Source: Nemophila menziesii (taxonomy: Eukaryota; Streptophyta; Magnoliopsida; Boraginales; Hydrophyllaceae). Taken from it: a DNA stretch of 64,000 nucleotides. The position numbers were made by a program, and so were the translations under genes. Position 1 is the first letter of the stretch. Each line of letters begins with the position of its first letter. The stretch is from NCBI GenBank assembly GCA_029959085.1, contig JARWIR010000008.1, positions 17,098,001 to 17,162,000 of the forward strand. The letters run 5' to 3'. Positions 35,213 to 49,314 of this stretch are shown piece after piece. The notes under the pieces were generated by a model. It saw only the letters and a program-made list of their open reading frames with translations, did no database searches and had not been told where the DNA came from.

Positions 35213-36502
35213 TAATGAGTTGGAAAACAAAAAAAATAACTCAGATATTGGAGCCGCGAACTTGATGAACGTGAAGCCTTGACTGAACGTGAGAGGGAGA
35301 AACTTAAAGAAGATAAGAAAAAGGTAAGATTCTTATTTCCATATTACGATCTCAAATTTATTTACTTTATATAAAAAATTATCTCCATCTCAACTATCGT
35401 TGACATGTCATTGTTTTTTTATAAATTTTTCATACAGAATGATGAGAGAAACAATTAAATTGAGAAGGCCTTTAGGGATCCGAGGGAAGTGGATGAGAAT
35501 CTCTTAAGGATTATTGAAGAAAAAGCAGGTGTGTTTCTTTGTTTATGCATCCTTCTACTTAGATATAACAATTTATGAAAATATATAATGTATTCTTGTT
35601 TTTGGGGAACAATATTCAGAGGGAAAAAGAGGAAGCTCTAAAGAAGATACTTGAATTGGAAAGAGATTTAAATGCGGTCTGAAGTTGGAAATGGAAAATG
35701 CTGAGGTTAAAGGCAAATTAGAGATGATGAAAGTTATGGGAGATAATCCAACTGTTAAAAATAAAATCAAAAAGTTAAATGAGGAATTGGAAGAGAAAGT
35801 TAAGGAGATAGATAATGTGCACGACTTGTACAGTGCCCTTGTTTCCAAAGAACGTCAAAGTAATAACGAGCTTGTAAGCGCTAGTAAAGAGTTCGTCGAG
35901 GCATTCTCTTATACTTGTCATTTAAGTCTATGCATCTTCTAAGATAGTAAGTAAGGAGGAAATGTGTTTGCTTTTTGTAGGGCTTGCGTGATATCTTGAC
36001 TAGTAATAGAGTCCCAATTGGGAATAAAAGAATAGGAGATTTTAATGTAAAGTCCTTTATAAAAGCATCTAAGGAGAGGTTTCCCTGATAAGAAGCCGAA
36101 GTGAAGGCCATAGAATTGTGCTCCTGGTGGGAGCATAAGTTTAAAGACAATGAATGGCATTCATTTAAAACTGTACAAATTGATGAGTCGTGTATTGAGG
36201 TGGTTATGAATTGTCTTTGACTGTGATTGTTCTTGTAATGCGAAAAGGTTGAAAAGAAAAATAATGTTTATAATTATTGCAGAAATTGTTGAATGACGAT
36301 GATGAGAAGTTACGAGAACTTAAAGAGAAGTGGGGTGCAGATGTGTACACGTCTACTGCTTTGAAGGAGGTTGAAGAATACAATCCCAGTGGCACATATG
36401 TGGTTCCTGAGCTTTGGAACCTTGAAGAAAACAGGAAGGCCATTTGAAGGAAGTTATAAGTTATATATTCGAGCAATCGAAGCAACACAAGCGCAAGAGA
36501 TC

Positions 36503-38388
36503 GTGAGGTTGGAAATGCATACATTTATTAATTATTTTGCTATTTCTTAATTATGGGTCAATATTTATTATCATGTTGGAATTTTACATAAAAACTGCTT
36601 CTATTCTTACGTGTTTAAGCTATTTTATTCATACAGAGTCTCTGCTTATTTTAGGAAGTCTAAAATATTAGTGGTTTTCTTTCATACATCTCGTGATGAC
36701 ATTATATTGAAACTCATAATGCATCTTAAAATTGTCACTTGAACATGGAGTTTTCTAATTCTTTATATTCAAACTGATTTAAATGCTTTATTTCACGTTA
36801 TTTGCAGGGAGCGAGTAAAGTAGCTTTAACACAAGCAATCATATATCTATTGCCTTATTTGACAAACTATATTTTACCGTTACTTTTTACCATGTCGTCA
36901 TCATCTTTTTTTTGTCTTCCAGGGACGAATCTAGAATTTCGAAATAGGTAGGGCCATTATTTAGTTTTAGTACAATTCATATATAAATTTTGTGTTGGGT
37001 TGTAATTTATTTATTTATGTTTTTACCTATTTTTAAGAAAAATTGGGCTAAATTGTACTGCTATCTCATAGGTTGGAGTGGACTGCAGCCCACTCCAGCC
37101 TACCCCTGAATCTGTCCCAGTGGTCTTCCATGTTGTCATCATGACATGAATTATTTTGGTAAACAATTGCAACTAATTAGTGGTTGCTATAAACTTTTTT
37201 TTTCTTTTTGCTATATTATGTCAAGTGTAGAATATTTTTCATAAGCTTGGCTCCTATTTGTTAATTGCTTGCATATAAATTCCTAGTTATAAACAGTTCA
37301 CGCCCATTGATCTTGTAAAATGACACCTTTGTTGGATATCCGGACACACGCATATCACTATCCCCCGAAATAAAACCGAGATAGGAGTGAGTACATTTAA
37401 GAACTCCTCACTGGATGTTAAGAATATTCAAAATGTCTTAGAATTCAAGCTTTTAGCATTGTAGGAGTTACACTAATACAATAAAAACAATTGTAAGTGG
37501 AAGATAAGAATTACAAGGAATTTAGGTTAAAGGACTAGTGTTGTATTGACTTTTACTTGTAAATGAATCAATCCTATCATCTTATAATTGAAGTCTCTCT
37601 AGTAGGTTAGAGCATTTTTCATTGGAATACAATATTGTCTGTGTCTAAATATCTCTCCCATGGAATGAAAATAAATTTGTTAGATGATTTTAATTGGATG
37701 ATATTCTCCAATCTGATAGAGTCCAATTTCTTTCGTTTTAAGTTGTAATCTTTTACTTAATATTGAAAGACAATAGAACATCACACCTAAACTACCAAAG
37801 TAGCTTGTCAACCTATACCAGAGAGATTACATTTTCAAAACAAATAGAAGAATACACTTAGTGCTCTAGGAAATAGAAAATACCATAGAGAAATATGGTA
37901 TGGCAGATCATGCCAGATGAAGATATATAGTGTTGCGGATCATGCCAAAGATCCCATCCTTTAAGAAGTTTTTCACTCTCCCATAACTAACTCTCCTAAA
38001 CACCATGGATCGATAATAAAAGTTCAATTTAAACATTTTACATTCCTTTAATATATTAATGCTCATATCATTCATATTTTTTTTATGCTTCTTATATATG
38101 TTGAAAAAACTTGAGCGATTTCGGTAGGAGGGTTACAACCCGTCTTGTAAAATGAGATATAAAAAAATATTGGGCTAATTTCCATCTTCCTTTTGTCATC
38201 TGATAAGCTCAACTCAATTATAAAAATAAAATACGACAATCTTGTGTGTAATAAAAAAATTCTCAAGAATATCTTTACATCAGAAACATCCATTTCAAGT
38301 TCAAACCCATCAACCATAGTTAGGTAAATGAAGTCTCACAGTTCCCCTTAACCGTCATTGTTTACCTACCCATTTCAAAAGTCCGAAG
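36503..38388 (+). repeat. 3' flank of pseudogene B2 (R3)
   Basis: Counterpart of 5491-7377; shares the eight-T run near 38080 with R1. No gene supported. Confidence 0.75.
36922..37122. mobile_element. hAT-like 201-bp element (R3)
   Basis: GTCTTCCA duplications at 36914-36921 and 37123-37130. Confidence 0.7.
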
Positions 38389-39292
38389 TAGAGTAATTTT
38401 GATAGTCATTATAGATTCTTTCGTAGATGGAAAAAAGGGCGAGAATGGGTTTGGAAACCTTGGTTAGATTTAGATGAAATCCTGCAGTTTCTCCTTTTAA
38501 TTGTTTGGAAATTTCCCGCACCTCCACGACACATATAATCCTTAATGAAGTCTAAAATTGACATTGTGAAAAGATTGGGGAGATTTTATATACTTTTGTC
38601 TTTATATACCTATTCTATATACCATCTTTAGATTTCTTTATAGAAAAGAATAAGGGTGAAATACTGTTCCAATGAGCTAAAAAGAAATCACAAATTAATG
38701 GTGATACTCGCCGATCATTAAGTTTTAATCCATTTTACTTTTGTGCATAAATCATAAAAGATAATTTCTTAAATAACTATAATAATCTTAATAAAGTATC
38801 TTAAAAAAAATTAATTTTGATTGGAAACATAACTTTTTACAATTTAATAGAAATAAAATGGGTATAAATAGTTAACCAAATTGGACAAGTATTTAAGGAT
38901 AACTATTTTAAAAAATGTGGACTAAAATTTTAATTATACAGGGAGTACATTAATATCTATATCCTCAATTTTCTAACCAAAACCTCAATAAAAAGGTAAG
39001 ACACAGACAACATAGCCGATCACGAAAAACTATGTAACTTAAATACGCGGTATCTCGTGTTTTCTTCTTATATTCTATAGGTATGATTTTTATTTTTGGT
39101 ATTATTTCTGGTAGAAAATTGAGAATTTGAATCGTTTTTTCATGACGTTGCCTTGTCCGGTAATATAAAGTCACTTGTTTGTTTTGAGCATTTTAACACA
39201 TTTTTATATCTTTTAACATACAATGTGATGGATTAAAGATTAGGACGGGGAAAAGATTGAATGAGGAAAACTTATAGTCAAGAAAATGGATC
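38389..39292. other. Spacer 1 (R3)
   Basis: Counterpart of 7378-8281; nothing recognised. Confidence 0.6.
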
Positions 39293-39301
39293 TAGTCACA
39301 C

Positions 39302-40073
39302 CTAGGGATGGAAATCGGACCCAACATTTCGATTTCCGACTTTTCCGATCCAAAAATTTCGATTTCAGAACAGTTTTTTAAATTTTGCGAAATTCCGATT
39401 TCCAATTTTTCCAAAAATATAGGATCGAAACTAGATATAAATTTCCCAAATTTTCTGGAATTTCTAGTCTGGCTTTATTTTGAATTATATTTTTGATTTT
39501 ATATTATGTATATTAAATAAATAAATAATTTTAGATAAAGAAAAAAGTATACAACAAAAAATTCATAACAAAAAAAGAGATAAACATTAAAAAACAATGA
39601 AACATTCTTTTATGTTCGAAAAAAGAAACAATGAAACATGATAAAACCTAAAACTCAATCTCCTCACAGTCGCATTGGAAATAAAAAGTAAATAGAAATC
39701 TCTTCAAACTCAAGTCTCACCTTCCTGGCTTGGAACAAAAATAAATCCTTCCTAACTTCCCACCAAGCTGCTTTTCTGCACAAGAAAACCGCAACCACTT
39801 GTGGACCATTCTCCACTATCATCAATCTGGCTTAGCTACTCCATCAACAAAAATTTCATAATTTTAAACCAAAAGTTTCACAAATTTTGAACAAAATTTC
39901 CTAAATTCCGAGCCAAAAGTTCCGAAATTTCCGTGCCGAAATTCCGAGTTCGGAATTTTATTCTAGATCCGATAAATAGAATCGGAATTGGAATGGCAAA
40001 AATCTATTCCAAAAATATCTATAAATTTTTCGAAAGACCCTTTTTCTGATCTGTTTTATTCGATTTCCACCCC
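39302..40073. mobile_element. hAT-like inverted-repeat element (R3)
   Basis: 772 bp, same ends. Carries ACTAGATATAAA near 39430, shared with R4 but not R1 or R2 (ACTACATATAAA). Confidence 0.78.
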
Positions 40074-40082
40074 TAGTCACAC

Positions 40083-42672
40083 TCTTAAATTGTTCATGTC
40101 AAAGAAAAGCCAGAGTTAAAAAGTGAATTGCAAGAGAGAAAGCAACAATGCCTTTTGCCGACTATTTCACCTATATACATGAAGGCAAATCCAATGAAAA
40201 AGAGAAGGTCAATAAGACATTGAGCAACTGAAGTCAACAAGATTCCGCCGACCATTTTGCCTACCTCCAAGTTATTGAATTGGTAGCGGAGTGAGGGATG
40301 CAAATATTTTAAGTCGATTCCTCACGTTTTGGGTTTTGATTTTGACGTTCTAAAGACTATATATTATTTTTTAGTCTTTCACCCACTTCTGGAGACACAT
40401 TCATTATACTTACTAATAATGAAGAAGAAGAAAATACCAAGGATTTTCACTTTTCAAGGGTTTCAAGTAAGAATCTCATATTATCTTGTAAATTTATTTG
40501 ACATTTCATCACTTTAATTTCTTCTAGTCTTTGATTAGTACTTAAATATTGTTATGAATATCTTTATGTGTATGATAAGCTAAACCATTTCTCATTATTT
40601 TTAGTTTCCTATGATACTTGTAAGACATCATCGAGCATGCTTTTTTAGTCAATTACATGTTATTATATAGTTCTTTTGCTTACTTATGTTTGTATTGTCA
40701 CTAGTGATGTTTCTCGTCTTTTTGGACATTTGACTATGTTTTTCAGTTAGAGAAGACCAATAATGATTATAGATAGAAATGTACATAACGCATGAAAGAA
40801 AGAGCCAAAATATTGAGAAAAACCATCCAACAAACATCCTCGAAAGCTCACGTCAAAGAACGGTGAACACAAAGGAAGATCAATATAAGTAAAAGTATCA
40901 GGGCCCTCGCCTATCTTCTGCATACCTTCAATCAAATTTTTACTAGACAAGCAAGAAGAAGTATCCTACTTCCTACCTCCAAGTCGTTAAAACTTGGCGA
41001 GAAAATGCATGAGAAATAATTATTTAGAATATTGCCTACATGTCTCTTACTTTATTACTTGATGACAAGACAATGAAACTTTACGAGAGAAACACTTCAG
41101 AGTAACAAAACCCCCAACATGAAGTTAACTATACTTCAGAGTAACAAAACTTTACTTTATCTACATGCCTTAAGCCTACCTCTATCTCAACAGGAAGTTC
41201 AACTATATATCACAAAACCCCTAAGGAAGAAGAACCTCATCGGAATTGTATCCAACACCCAATTCGGAGAGGAACTAACAAGATCAGTACGAGACAACAA
41301 CTAGACTTTTTGAAGATACCTTTTGAAACCCAATAACTAGTCTTCGAGGAGGGTGAATAGGATAATGATCAAATAAATTTATTCTCTCCAAACTCATGCT
41401 CAAACTATTTAATAAATACAAACATAATAAATTTTGCAAACTATTAGTTAAAGACTCATTAGGGGTAATTTATCATACACTTAAGGGATACCTAGTTTTA
41501 GCAAAGGTGTTTTGACAAAACCTATTGAGACATATGAGAAAACACTTAGCATGCAAAAGAAAAAAATACACCTATATATGTTCTAGACTAATAATAAAAC
41601 ATAATACATGCAAGAAAGTAACAATTAAAGGGCTAGAATACGATTTACTCAATTTAGAGTGGTTCGGCTCCCGTAGGCCTAGCCTACCACTTAAGGTCTA
41701 TACACCCTTAGGATTTCAAGCTCCTCCACTAGAAACTCCTTGTGTCTCTTTAAGTGAGAGAACAAACCTTTAAAGCCTCTTCATAATCGCCTTTGAAGGA
41801 TAACACTAGTGATATGACCAAAACTAGGAAACCAAATGGGCAATCTCCAAACACGATATACCACTTCATAAGCATGTGAAGCTTTCAACTTGTGTATCAC
41901 CACACAAGGATTAGTAAACAATATCTACCCACGATATACCACTTCACACTCTATGAAGACTTCCAATTTTTTGTCTATACCATAGAAGCTCTAACATACC
42001 CTTGTCTAGGCTACCAAGAGAAAAACATAGTATTTATGATTAAACCTAATTTACCTAGCCTAGCCTCTAAATTAACTCCTAAATGTGCTAATAAATACAA
42101 TTGTTAAGGCAAAGAACAACAAATAAATATGCATGGATATACAAATTATATTGCTTTGGAGCGCTCTTGAAAGATAACTTTAAGAAGTTTTAAATTTGTG
42201 TAAAGAAGAGCCACTTTTGAAAGTCCGCAGGGCCTTTATCTATAGGAAAAAATATTCCAACTTATATTTACCTCTACTTTTATGATTAGTTATTTTGGTG
42301 TAGGAGCACAGAGAACTATGTGTTGCGCTTGAGGATTAATGAAACCTTTTTTGACTCCCTGCTCAAAAAATGAAAGTAAAGAGTCATAGTATTTATCAAC
42401 ATCAAGCAAACCAGAAATTTATCAAGAAAAACTTACAATTATACATGAAAAGTAAGAATTAGCAGAGAGTAAATAAGAAGAACATAAAATAGTTACATTA
42501 TACTACTTTCTCAAAATACTAAGGAGAAAACAAAAAAGTTTAAAGTTGTTTCACTAACTTTCAAGTAGCTATTATAAGAATTCGTATCATTCTCTATAGC
42601 TTTACTTTATGGTTTGTTTACACTATATTTAGTTACCATACTAGAATAACCTAACTATCAATTATCTCTAAC
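40083..42672. other. Long spacer 2 (R3)
   Basis: Counterpart of 9071-11660; no intact gene. Confidence 0.45.
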
Positions 42673-42746
42673 CTTAATTCCTCTTTGTAATCTTCCATCT
42701 CTGTTTTATATCGTTCTTTATCCTTCATCACTAGTTCGGGAGACAC
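42673..42746 (-). pseudogene. HMG-box-like exon fragment (R3)
   Basis: Same 74-base exon with preserved acceptor and donor. Confidence 0.5.
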
Positions 42747-43112
42747 CTGGATTCATATTTAACACCAAAACAACTCCATTTAAAGAATTTATAAACAAAA
42801 TCTTGACTAGATATTGTATTTATACAAATATAAAACTTCTTATGAATTACATACAAAAATATCACCAATTCTGAATCAATTAAAAAGTTATTTTCTCTCT
42901 CAAGTTCAATTAATAAGAAAAAACAAAGTGCTTCAATATTAAAGAACAACTTTACATGATACGAAATGGATAAAGGATTGACAAGTCCAAATATGGAAGG
43001 ACAAGAAATTAAAATGCATTCCAGCCATCAATACTAATCGAATAAAACCCCATTCATACTAAACAAAGAAAGTAAGAGTGATAACCTTTGTTTTGAAGTA
43101 AAAATATGCAAC

Positions 43113-43271
43113 TTAATTACATGTGCGATCTATTGCAACCGCGAAGAATATCAGGGTAAGCATTCTCTTTGTCCATGATATCTTGACTATCTGAGCTTGG
43201 GTGTTGCCTTCTTCATCTTTATCGAACATGGAATAGGGCATCATAGGCCATCGTTGTTGAAATTCACTCAT
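43113..43271 (-). CDS. Small minus-strand ORF, 52 aa (R3)
   Basis: Same as R2 (AQIVK form). Function unknown. Confidence 0.35.
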   Translation of the reverse strand: MSEFQQRWPMMPYSMFDKDEEGNTQAQIVKISWTKRMLTLIFFAVAIDRTCN

Positions 43272-43468
43272 TACATATTAATTCGTTGAAGATGAGAGAA
43301 GGTAGAGAAAGAAAAGCAGAGGTTGCGTGGTGGCTACCTGTTGACCTAGGGTTATGTGGTGGTGGTGGTGGTTGTAATGGATGGGGAAGGTCATATGTTG
43401 TCTGGTGGTGGTGGTGGATATAGAAGGTCGTAGGCGTGAAGTTGTTTATTACAAAACTTTAACTATTA

Positions 43469-44399
43469 CTCCCTCTGTTCCACAAACAATGTCCACATAC
43501 ATTTTCACACGTATTAAGAAACATAATAACATATTAAGAAACATAATAATTGTATTCACCATTATAAAAATATCCCTCATAAAATGTCTTATGTTTTAAA
43601 TATATGAGCTGAAAATATAAATATTAATATATCAAGACAAATATTACTTTCCATTATAAGTTTTTTTAACAAAAAAATCTTTAATATTTCTTCTTTCCCA
43701 TTTTATTTGTCCAATTTTTAAGAAGTAAATGTGTCAAATATTATTTACTCCCGTTGTTCACTTTTATTTGTCATTTTTAAAAAAAAAGGTGTCCAATAAT
43801 TAATAAGGGTAATATATTAATAATAGAGTGTATTGAATGTCTTTTAATTTTTGTGTCACAAAAAATAAGACAAATAAAAGTAGATGGAGGTAGTATCCCT
43901 TTTTCAATACCAAGACAATTTTTTTTTTCTAATATGATTCCTAATTAAATACCCCCTTTATTGTTTGTATTTAATTAAATAATTGTTGCTCCCTATGTCT
44001 AATTTTATTTATCTACCTTTTTGGTATACAAAAATTAAAGAGCATTAAATTAAATACTCTTTATTTTTACACAATTGTCTTTAATTAATATACATAAAAT
44101 TATTAATTACAATATTTTTCTATTACTTTATTTATTTCACAAATAATATCCCCTTATCTTTTCACGCATATTAAAAAATATAATAATTGTATTTACCATT
44201 ATAAAAATATCTATTCATGAAGTATATATATCTTGATATTTTAAATATGTATTAGAAATATAAATATTAATATCTTAATAAAGGAAATAGTATAAAAAAG
44301 TTGAAAAAAAAGTCTTGACATATCTTATATGGATAATATTATTGAAACACTACTTTTAGTATTTTAATATGTGAACATCATTTATAGAACAAGGTGGAG
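43469..44399. mobile_element. Nested MITE cluster upstream of gene A3
   Basis: Counterpart of 12457-13386, with a few private changes in the A/T runs (for example near 43675 and 43785). Confidence 0.7.
43748..43893. mobile_element. Small Stowaway-type MITE (R3)
   Basis: 146 bp, TA flanks at 43746-43747 and 43894-43895. Confidence 0.85.
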
Positions 44400-44703
44400 T
44401 ATTTAATTAGGAATAATATTAAAAAAAAGTAAAAAAGAAAAAAGTATCTTGGAATTGGAATTTAAAGAGATAAGTGATATTTGAATTTTCTTTTTAAAAA
44501 GTTAAACAAATAAAATTAAATATAAAATTATTAAAAAGTATTTTATCTAAAATATTTATAATAGAAATTAATATTTTCTTACTATATTAATTAAAAAAAA
44601 AACTTTTACCTATTTTTAGAATTATTTTTTGATTATCAATAAATTATTTTAAATAAAAGAAAAGAGCCCATAGGTTCAATAGAAGATATCCTCTTCTTAT
44701 TAT

Positions 44704-44712
44704 TATAAATAA
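44704..44712 (+). promoter_or_regulatory. Probable TATA box of gene A3
   Basis: TATAAATAA, 106 bases before the ATG at 44818. Confidence 0.55.
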
Positions 44713-44817
44713 ACCATCACCTCACTATCAATATATCACTTTACTGGAAAAATAGCAAAATCAACCCGCAGCTGAGTTCATATCATCAGAAGGTTTCACC
44801 ACCCCTTACTCGATCAG

Positions 44818-47167
44818 ATGGGCAGCAGCTCAGAGGAAATGTCAGATTTAAGTGACTCGGAGATTGAAGAATATAAGGAAAAACCCTACAAGAAATTGCT
44901 ATCTGGAATATACAAAGTGAAGGGCCCACATGGAGGTTTGAGGTGCCCTTTTTGTGTTAATAGGAAAAAACAAACTTATAAGTACAAAGACCTTCTTCAA
45001 CATGCTACCGGGGCGGGTAAAGGTACTGCAAAAGGGAGTGCACAAAAAAAAGCAAACCATCAAGCACTCGCAAAGTATTTGGAAGTCAATTTAGCAAATG
45101 AGGCTGAGCCACCTCAGCATGAAAATGCAATTCAACCTGCACCTGCACCTGCAGATAAAGTTGAGGAAAGCGAGTTATATTGCTGGCCATGGACTGGGGT
45201 TATTGTGAATATCATGAAAGAGCTAATGGGTGACAATTACCTGGATAATTGCAACTACTGGTTAAATAAGTTCTCTAAATTTAATCCACTAGATGTTCAG
45301 TATTTCTGGGATGAGGAAAAACAAACAGCACAAGCTGTTATTAAGTTTGATAGAGACTGGAGTGGATTTAAAAATGCTTTGGAGTTTGAGAAGTTTTGTG
45401 AAACTATTGGGTGTAGTAAGAAACAATGGAGCGCTGGTATAACTTCCCCTGATACAAGATTTTACGGATGGTTTGCACGTGAGTGCGATTACAAGTCAGA
45501 TGGGCCAGTGGGTGCTTATCTTCGTGGAAATGGAATGTTAAGGACAATCTCAGATCTGGTTAAGGAAGCTACACAGGATACAAACAAAGTTGTAGAAAAT
45601 TTAACTAGTAAGATTGACATTCAAAACGAAAATTTAGAAGAATTGCATACAGAATATAATGTACGGAAGATGAATCTAAGTTCGGTGCTCAAGGAGAAAG
45701 ATCTAAAGCATCTAGCATTTTTGGAAGGTACCCTTCCTAACTCTCTAATTCTTCTTTTATATATATATATATTCAGGTTGCTAAAGGTTATGTGGGTTTG
45801 TTTGTGCATGATTTTATCCTTTCAGAATCAAAAAGGATGCAAGAAAAGGCTAGGGAGGATGTGAAGAGGGTTCTTGATGCACAAGAAGAGTTTAATAATG
45901 AGTTGGAAAACAAAAAAAGAGAGCTCGATTCCTGGAGCCGTGAACTCAATGAACGTGAAGCCTTGACTGAACTGGAGAGGCAGAAACTTGAAGAAGAGAA
46001 AAAAAAGGTGATATTCTTATTTTCAACCTTATCTACTTTATATTAAAAAATAAATTATCTCCATATCATTGTTTTTTTTTAATTCTATTTTCATCCAGAA
46101 TGATGAGAGGAACAAAAAACTTAAAAAGGCCTCTAGGGAGCAGAGGGAAATGGATGAGAATATCTTGAGGCTAGTTGAAGAACATAAGGTGTGTTTCTTT
46201 AGCTTGTTTGTGCATGCTTCTACTTAGATATAACTATCATTGCATGAATTTTTGTTTCAGAGGGAGAAGGAGAAAGCTATAAAGAAGATACTTGAATTGG
46301 AAAGAGATTTAGATGCCGAACTGAAATCGGAAATGGAAATTGCCGAGGTTAAAGGAAAATTGGAGATGATGAAAGCTATGGGAGATAATCCAACTATTCA
46401 AAGTAAAATCAAAAAATTAAATGAGGAATTGGAAGAGAAAATTGAGGAGATGGAAGATGTGAAGGACTTGAACTGTACACTTGTTGTGAAAGAACGTCAA
46501 AGTAATGACGAGCTTGTAAGTGCTCGTAAAGAGTTGGTCGAGGTATATTTCTCTTATACTTGTCATTTAAGTCTATGCATCTTCTTAGATAGTAAGTGAG
46601 GAGAAAATGTGTTTGTTTTTTGCAGGGCTTGCGTGATATCTTGACTAGTAATAGATTCCCAATTGGGATTAAAAGAATGGGAGATCTTGACATGAAGACC
46701 TTTATAAAAGCATGCAAGGAGAGGTTTCCCCGAGAAGAAGCTCAAGTAAAGGCCGTAGAATTGGTCTCCTGGTGGGAGGATAAGATTAAAGACAACGAAT
46801 GGCATCCCTTTAAAACTGTACAAATTGACGACTCACGTTTTGAGGTAATTAGAATTGTCTTTGACCATTATATGATTGTGTTCTTGTAATGCTAAAAGGT
46901 TAATTAAGTGAATACTAATGGTTATTAATAATATTGTAGAAATTGTTGAATGATGATGATGAGAAGTTACGACAACTTAAAGAGGAGTGGGGTTCGGATG
47001 TGTACACTTCAGTAACTACTGCTTTAAAAGAGATTGAAGAATACAATCCCAGTGGCAGATATGCGGTTCCTGAGCTTTGGAACTTTAAAGAGAACAGGAA
47101 GGCTACTTTAAAGGAAGTTGTAAGTTATTTATTCAAGACATTGAAGCAAAGCAAGCGCAAGAGATGA
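44818..47167 (+). CDS. FDM1-like: FDM/IDN2-like RdDM factor, complete copy A3 (636 aa, 6 exons)
   Basis: Exons 44818-45727, 45826-46007, 46099-46188, 46261-46542, 46626-46844 and 46940-47167. The predicted protein has A96 like A2 and D410 like A1, a recombinant-looking combination. Intron 1 is 98 nt with the shortest TA tract of the three. Domain order and all signature residues (C43, C46, H62 in zf-XS; WPW in XS; EYNPSGRY in XH) are intact. Expected role is the same as A1: a nuclear coiled-coil dsRNA-binding component of RdDM. The gene spans the R3/R4 border. Confidence 0.93.
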
Positions 47168-48505
47168 TGAGGTTTTAATATTTATTATCATGTTGGAACC
47201 TTACAAAAATACTGCTTGTATTCTTACATGTTTAAGCTATTTTATTTATAGAGTGCAAGCACTCATCAAGAAACGAATTACTTTGGTAAACTATTGCAAC
47301 TGATTAGTGATTATTATAATATGTTTTTTCTCTTTTTGCTATATTATGTCAAGTGTTGAATAAGTTTCATAAGCTTGGCTCCTTTTTATTAATTTATTGC
47401 ATGTAAATTCCTAGTTATAAACGGTTCACGACCATTGATCTTGTAAAGCGACACCTTTGTTGGATTTCCCCAACCCACATATAGGACTAGCCCCCGAAAT
47501 TAACTCGAGAGAGAGGAGTGAATACATTTAATAACTTCTCACTGGATGATAAGAATATTCAAAATGTCTTAGAATTCAAGCTTTTAACATTGTAGAAGTT
47601 ACACTAATACAATAAACAAGTGTGAGTGGAAGATAAGAATTTTAAGGAATTTGGGTTAAGGGCCTTGTGTTGTATTGACTTTTACTTGTAAATAAATTAA
47701 TCCTATCATATTATATCATATTATAGTTGAAGTTGCTCTAGTAGTTGAGAGCATTTTCATTGGAATACAGTTGTGTCGACGGTGTCTAAATATCTCTCAC
47801 ATGGAATGAATAATTTTAATTGGCTGAATTTCTCCAATCTTATAGGATCCAATTTATTTCGTTTTAGGTTGTAATCTTTTACTTAATATTGAAAGATAAT
47901 AGAATATCACACAGAAACGGCCAAAGTAGCTTGTCAAGCAATACCAGAGAGATTACATTTCCAAAAAAAAAAAAAAAAAACTTGAGTTCCCAAAATGCGA
48001 CTATTTTTAGTGCTTTAGGAAATAGAACATACCATAAATAAATATGGTATTGCAGATCATGCCAAAGGCCCCTTCCGTAAAAAAGTGTTTCCCACTCCCA
48101 TAACTAACCCTTCTAGACACTATGGATCGATAATAAAAGTTCATTTTAAATATTTTACATTCCTTTAATCTATCAATGCTCATGTCATTCATCTTTTTTC
48201 ACCCTTCTTATGTTGAAAAAACTTCAGCGATTTTGGTAGGAGGGTTACAACCCGTCTTGTGAAATGAGATACAAAAACCAACCAAGAAAAATGTTGGGCT
48301 GATTTCCAACTTCCTTTTGTCATCTGATAAGCTCAGATTATATATAAGAACGTCAATTTTGTGTGTAATAGAAAGATCTACCGAGACTATTTGTACATCG
48401 CCAACTTCCATTTTAAGTTCAAACCAATCAGCCATAGTTAGATTAATGAAGTCTCACGGTTCCCCTTAACCATCATTGTTTACCTACCCGTTTCAAAAGT
48501 CCAAA
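47168..48505 (+). repeat. 3' flank of gene A3 (R4)
   Basis: Counterpart of 661-1995, with the longest poly(A) tract (near 47964) and ATTTATTGC for ATTGATTGC near 47393. No gene supported. Confidence 0.75.
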
Positions 48506-48515
48506 GGAGGGTCAG

Positions 48516-48967
48516 ATGAGTAGCAGTTCAGACGAAATGTCAGATCTAAGTGACTCGGAGATCGAAGGAGCTAATCAGGCTGAGGAATCCGAGTCATACT
48601 GCTGGCCATGGACTGTAATTATTGTTAATATCATTAAAAGGCTAATGGATGAAAATTATGTGGATAATAGAAGCTACTGGTTAATAAGTTCTCTATTTAT
48701 GAGCCACTAGATGTTCAGTTTTTCTGGGATGCGGAAAAGCAAACGGCACAAGCTGTCAATAAGTTTGATAGAGAGTTGAGTGGATTTCAGAATGCTATGG
48801 AGTTTGAGAAGTTCTTTGAAGCTATTAGTTGTAGTAAGAGGGATTGGAGCCCTCATGTAGATTCCCACTGGTAAAAGATTTTATGGATGTTTTGCTCGTG
48901 AACACGGTTACAACGCAGATGGACTGTGGGTAATTATTTTCGTGGGGATGGAACACTAAAGACAATA
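48516..48967 (+). pseudogene. Pseudogene B1 (R4)
   Basis: Same fragment and frameshift; stop at 48708-48710. Confidence 0.85.
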
Positions 48968-49314
48968 CTATGTTATTAACGACTACTTATTTACTCGCTA
49001 TTTAATAAATATGTATTCTTGAATAACTATAACTAACGACTACCCTGTTGTCGTTAAATATACTCATTACCGACAACAAGAAGTAGTCGGCAATGGTAGT
49101 AATGATTTACGACGACACGGGTAGTCGGTAATGTCACTTGAGCATTTATGACTACTTATAGGCATTGGTCGTTAAATATACTATCTAACGACAAATTTTT
49201 AACGACTAAATATTAACGAGTACAAGAAGTCGGGAAAGCAAAATTTTGGCATTCACGACTACTTTTTCCTTCTTTCTTGACTACAAATATAGTCGCGGAG
49301 AGAAAGATGCGGTG
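48968..49314. mobile_element. Foreign insert with GTCGTTAA-type repeats (R4)
   Basis: Same 347-bp insert at the B1/B2 junction. Confidence 0.45.

Larger units (their letters stand above)
33817..36502 (+). pseudogene. Pseudogene B2 (R3)
   Basis: Same decayed structure as R1, interrupted by both MITEs. Carries TACATATT where other units have TATATATT near 34555. Confidence 0.92.
31010..46507 (+). repeat. Tandem array unit R3 (15498 bp)
   Basis: Full third unit, with the same order and orientation of all components. It is shorter than R2 largely because gene A intron 1 (45728-45825) has a shorter TA tract. Confidence 0.95.
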
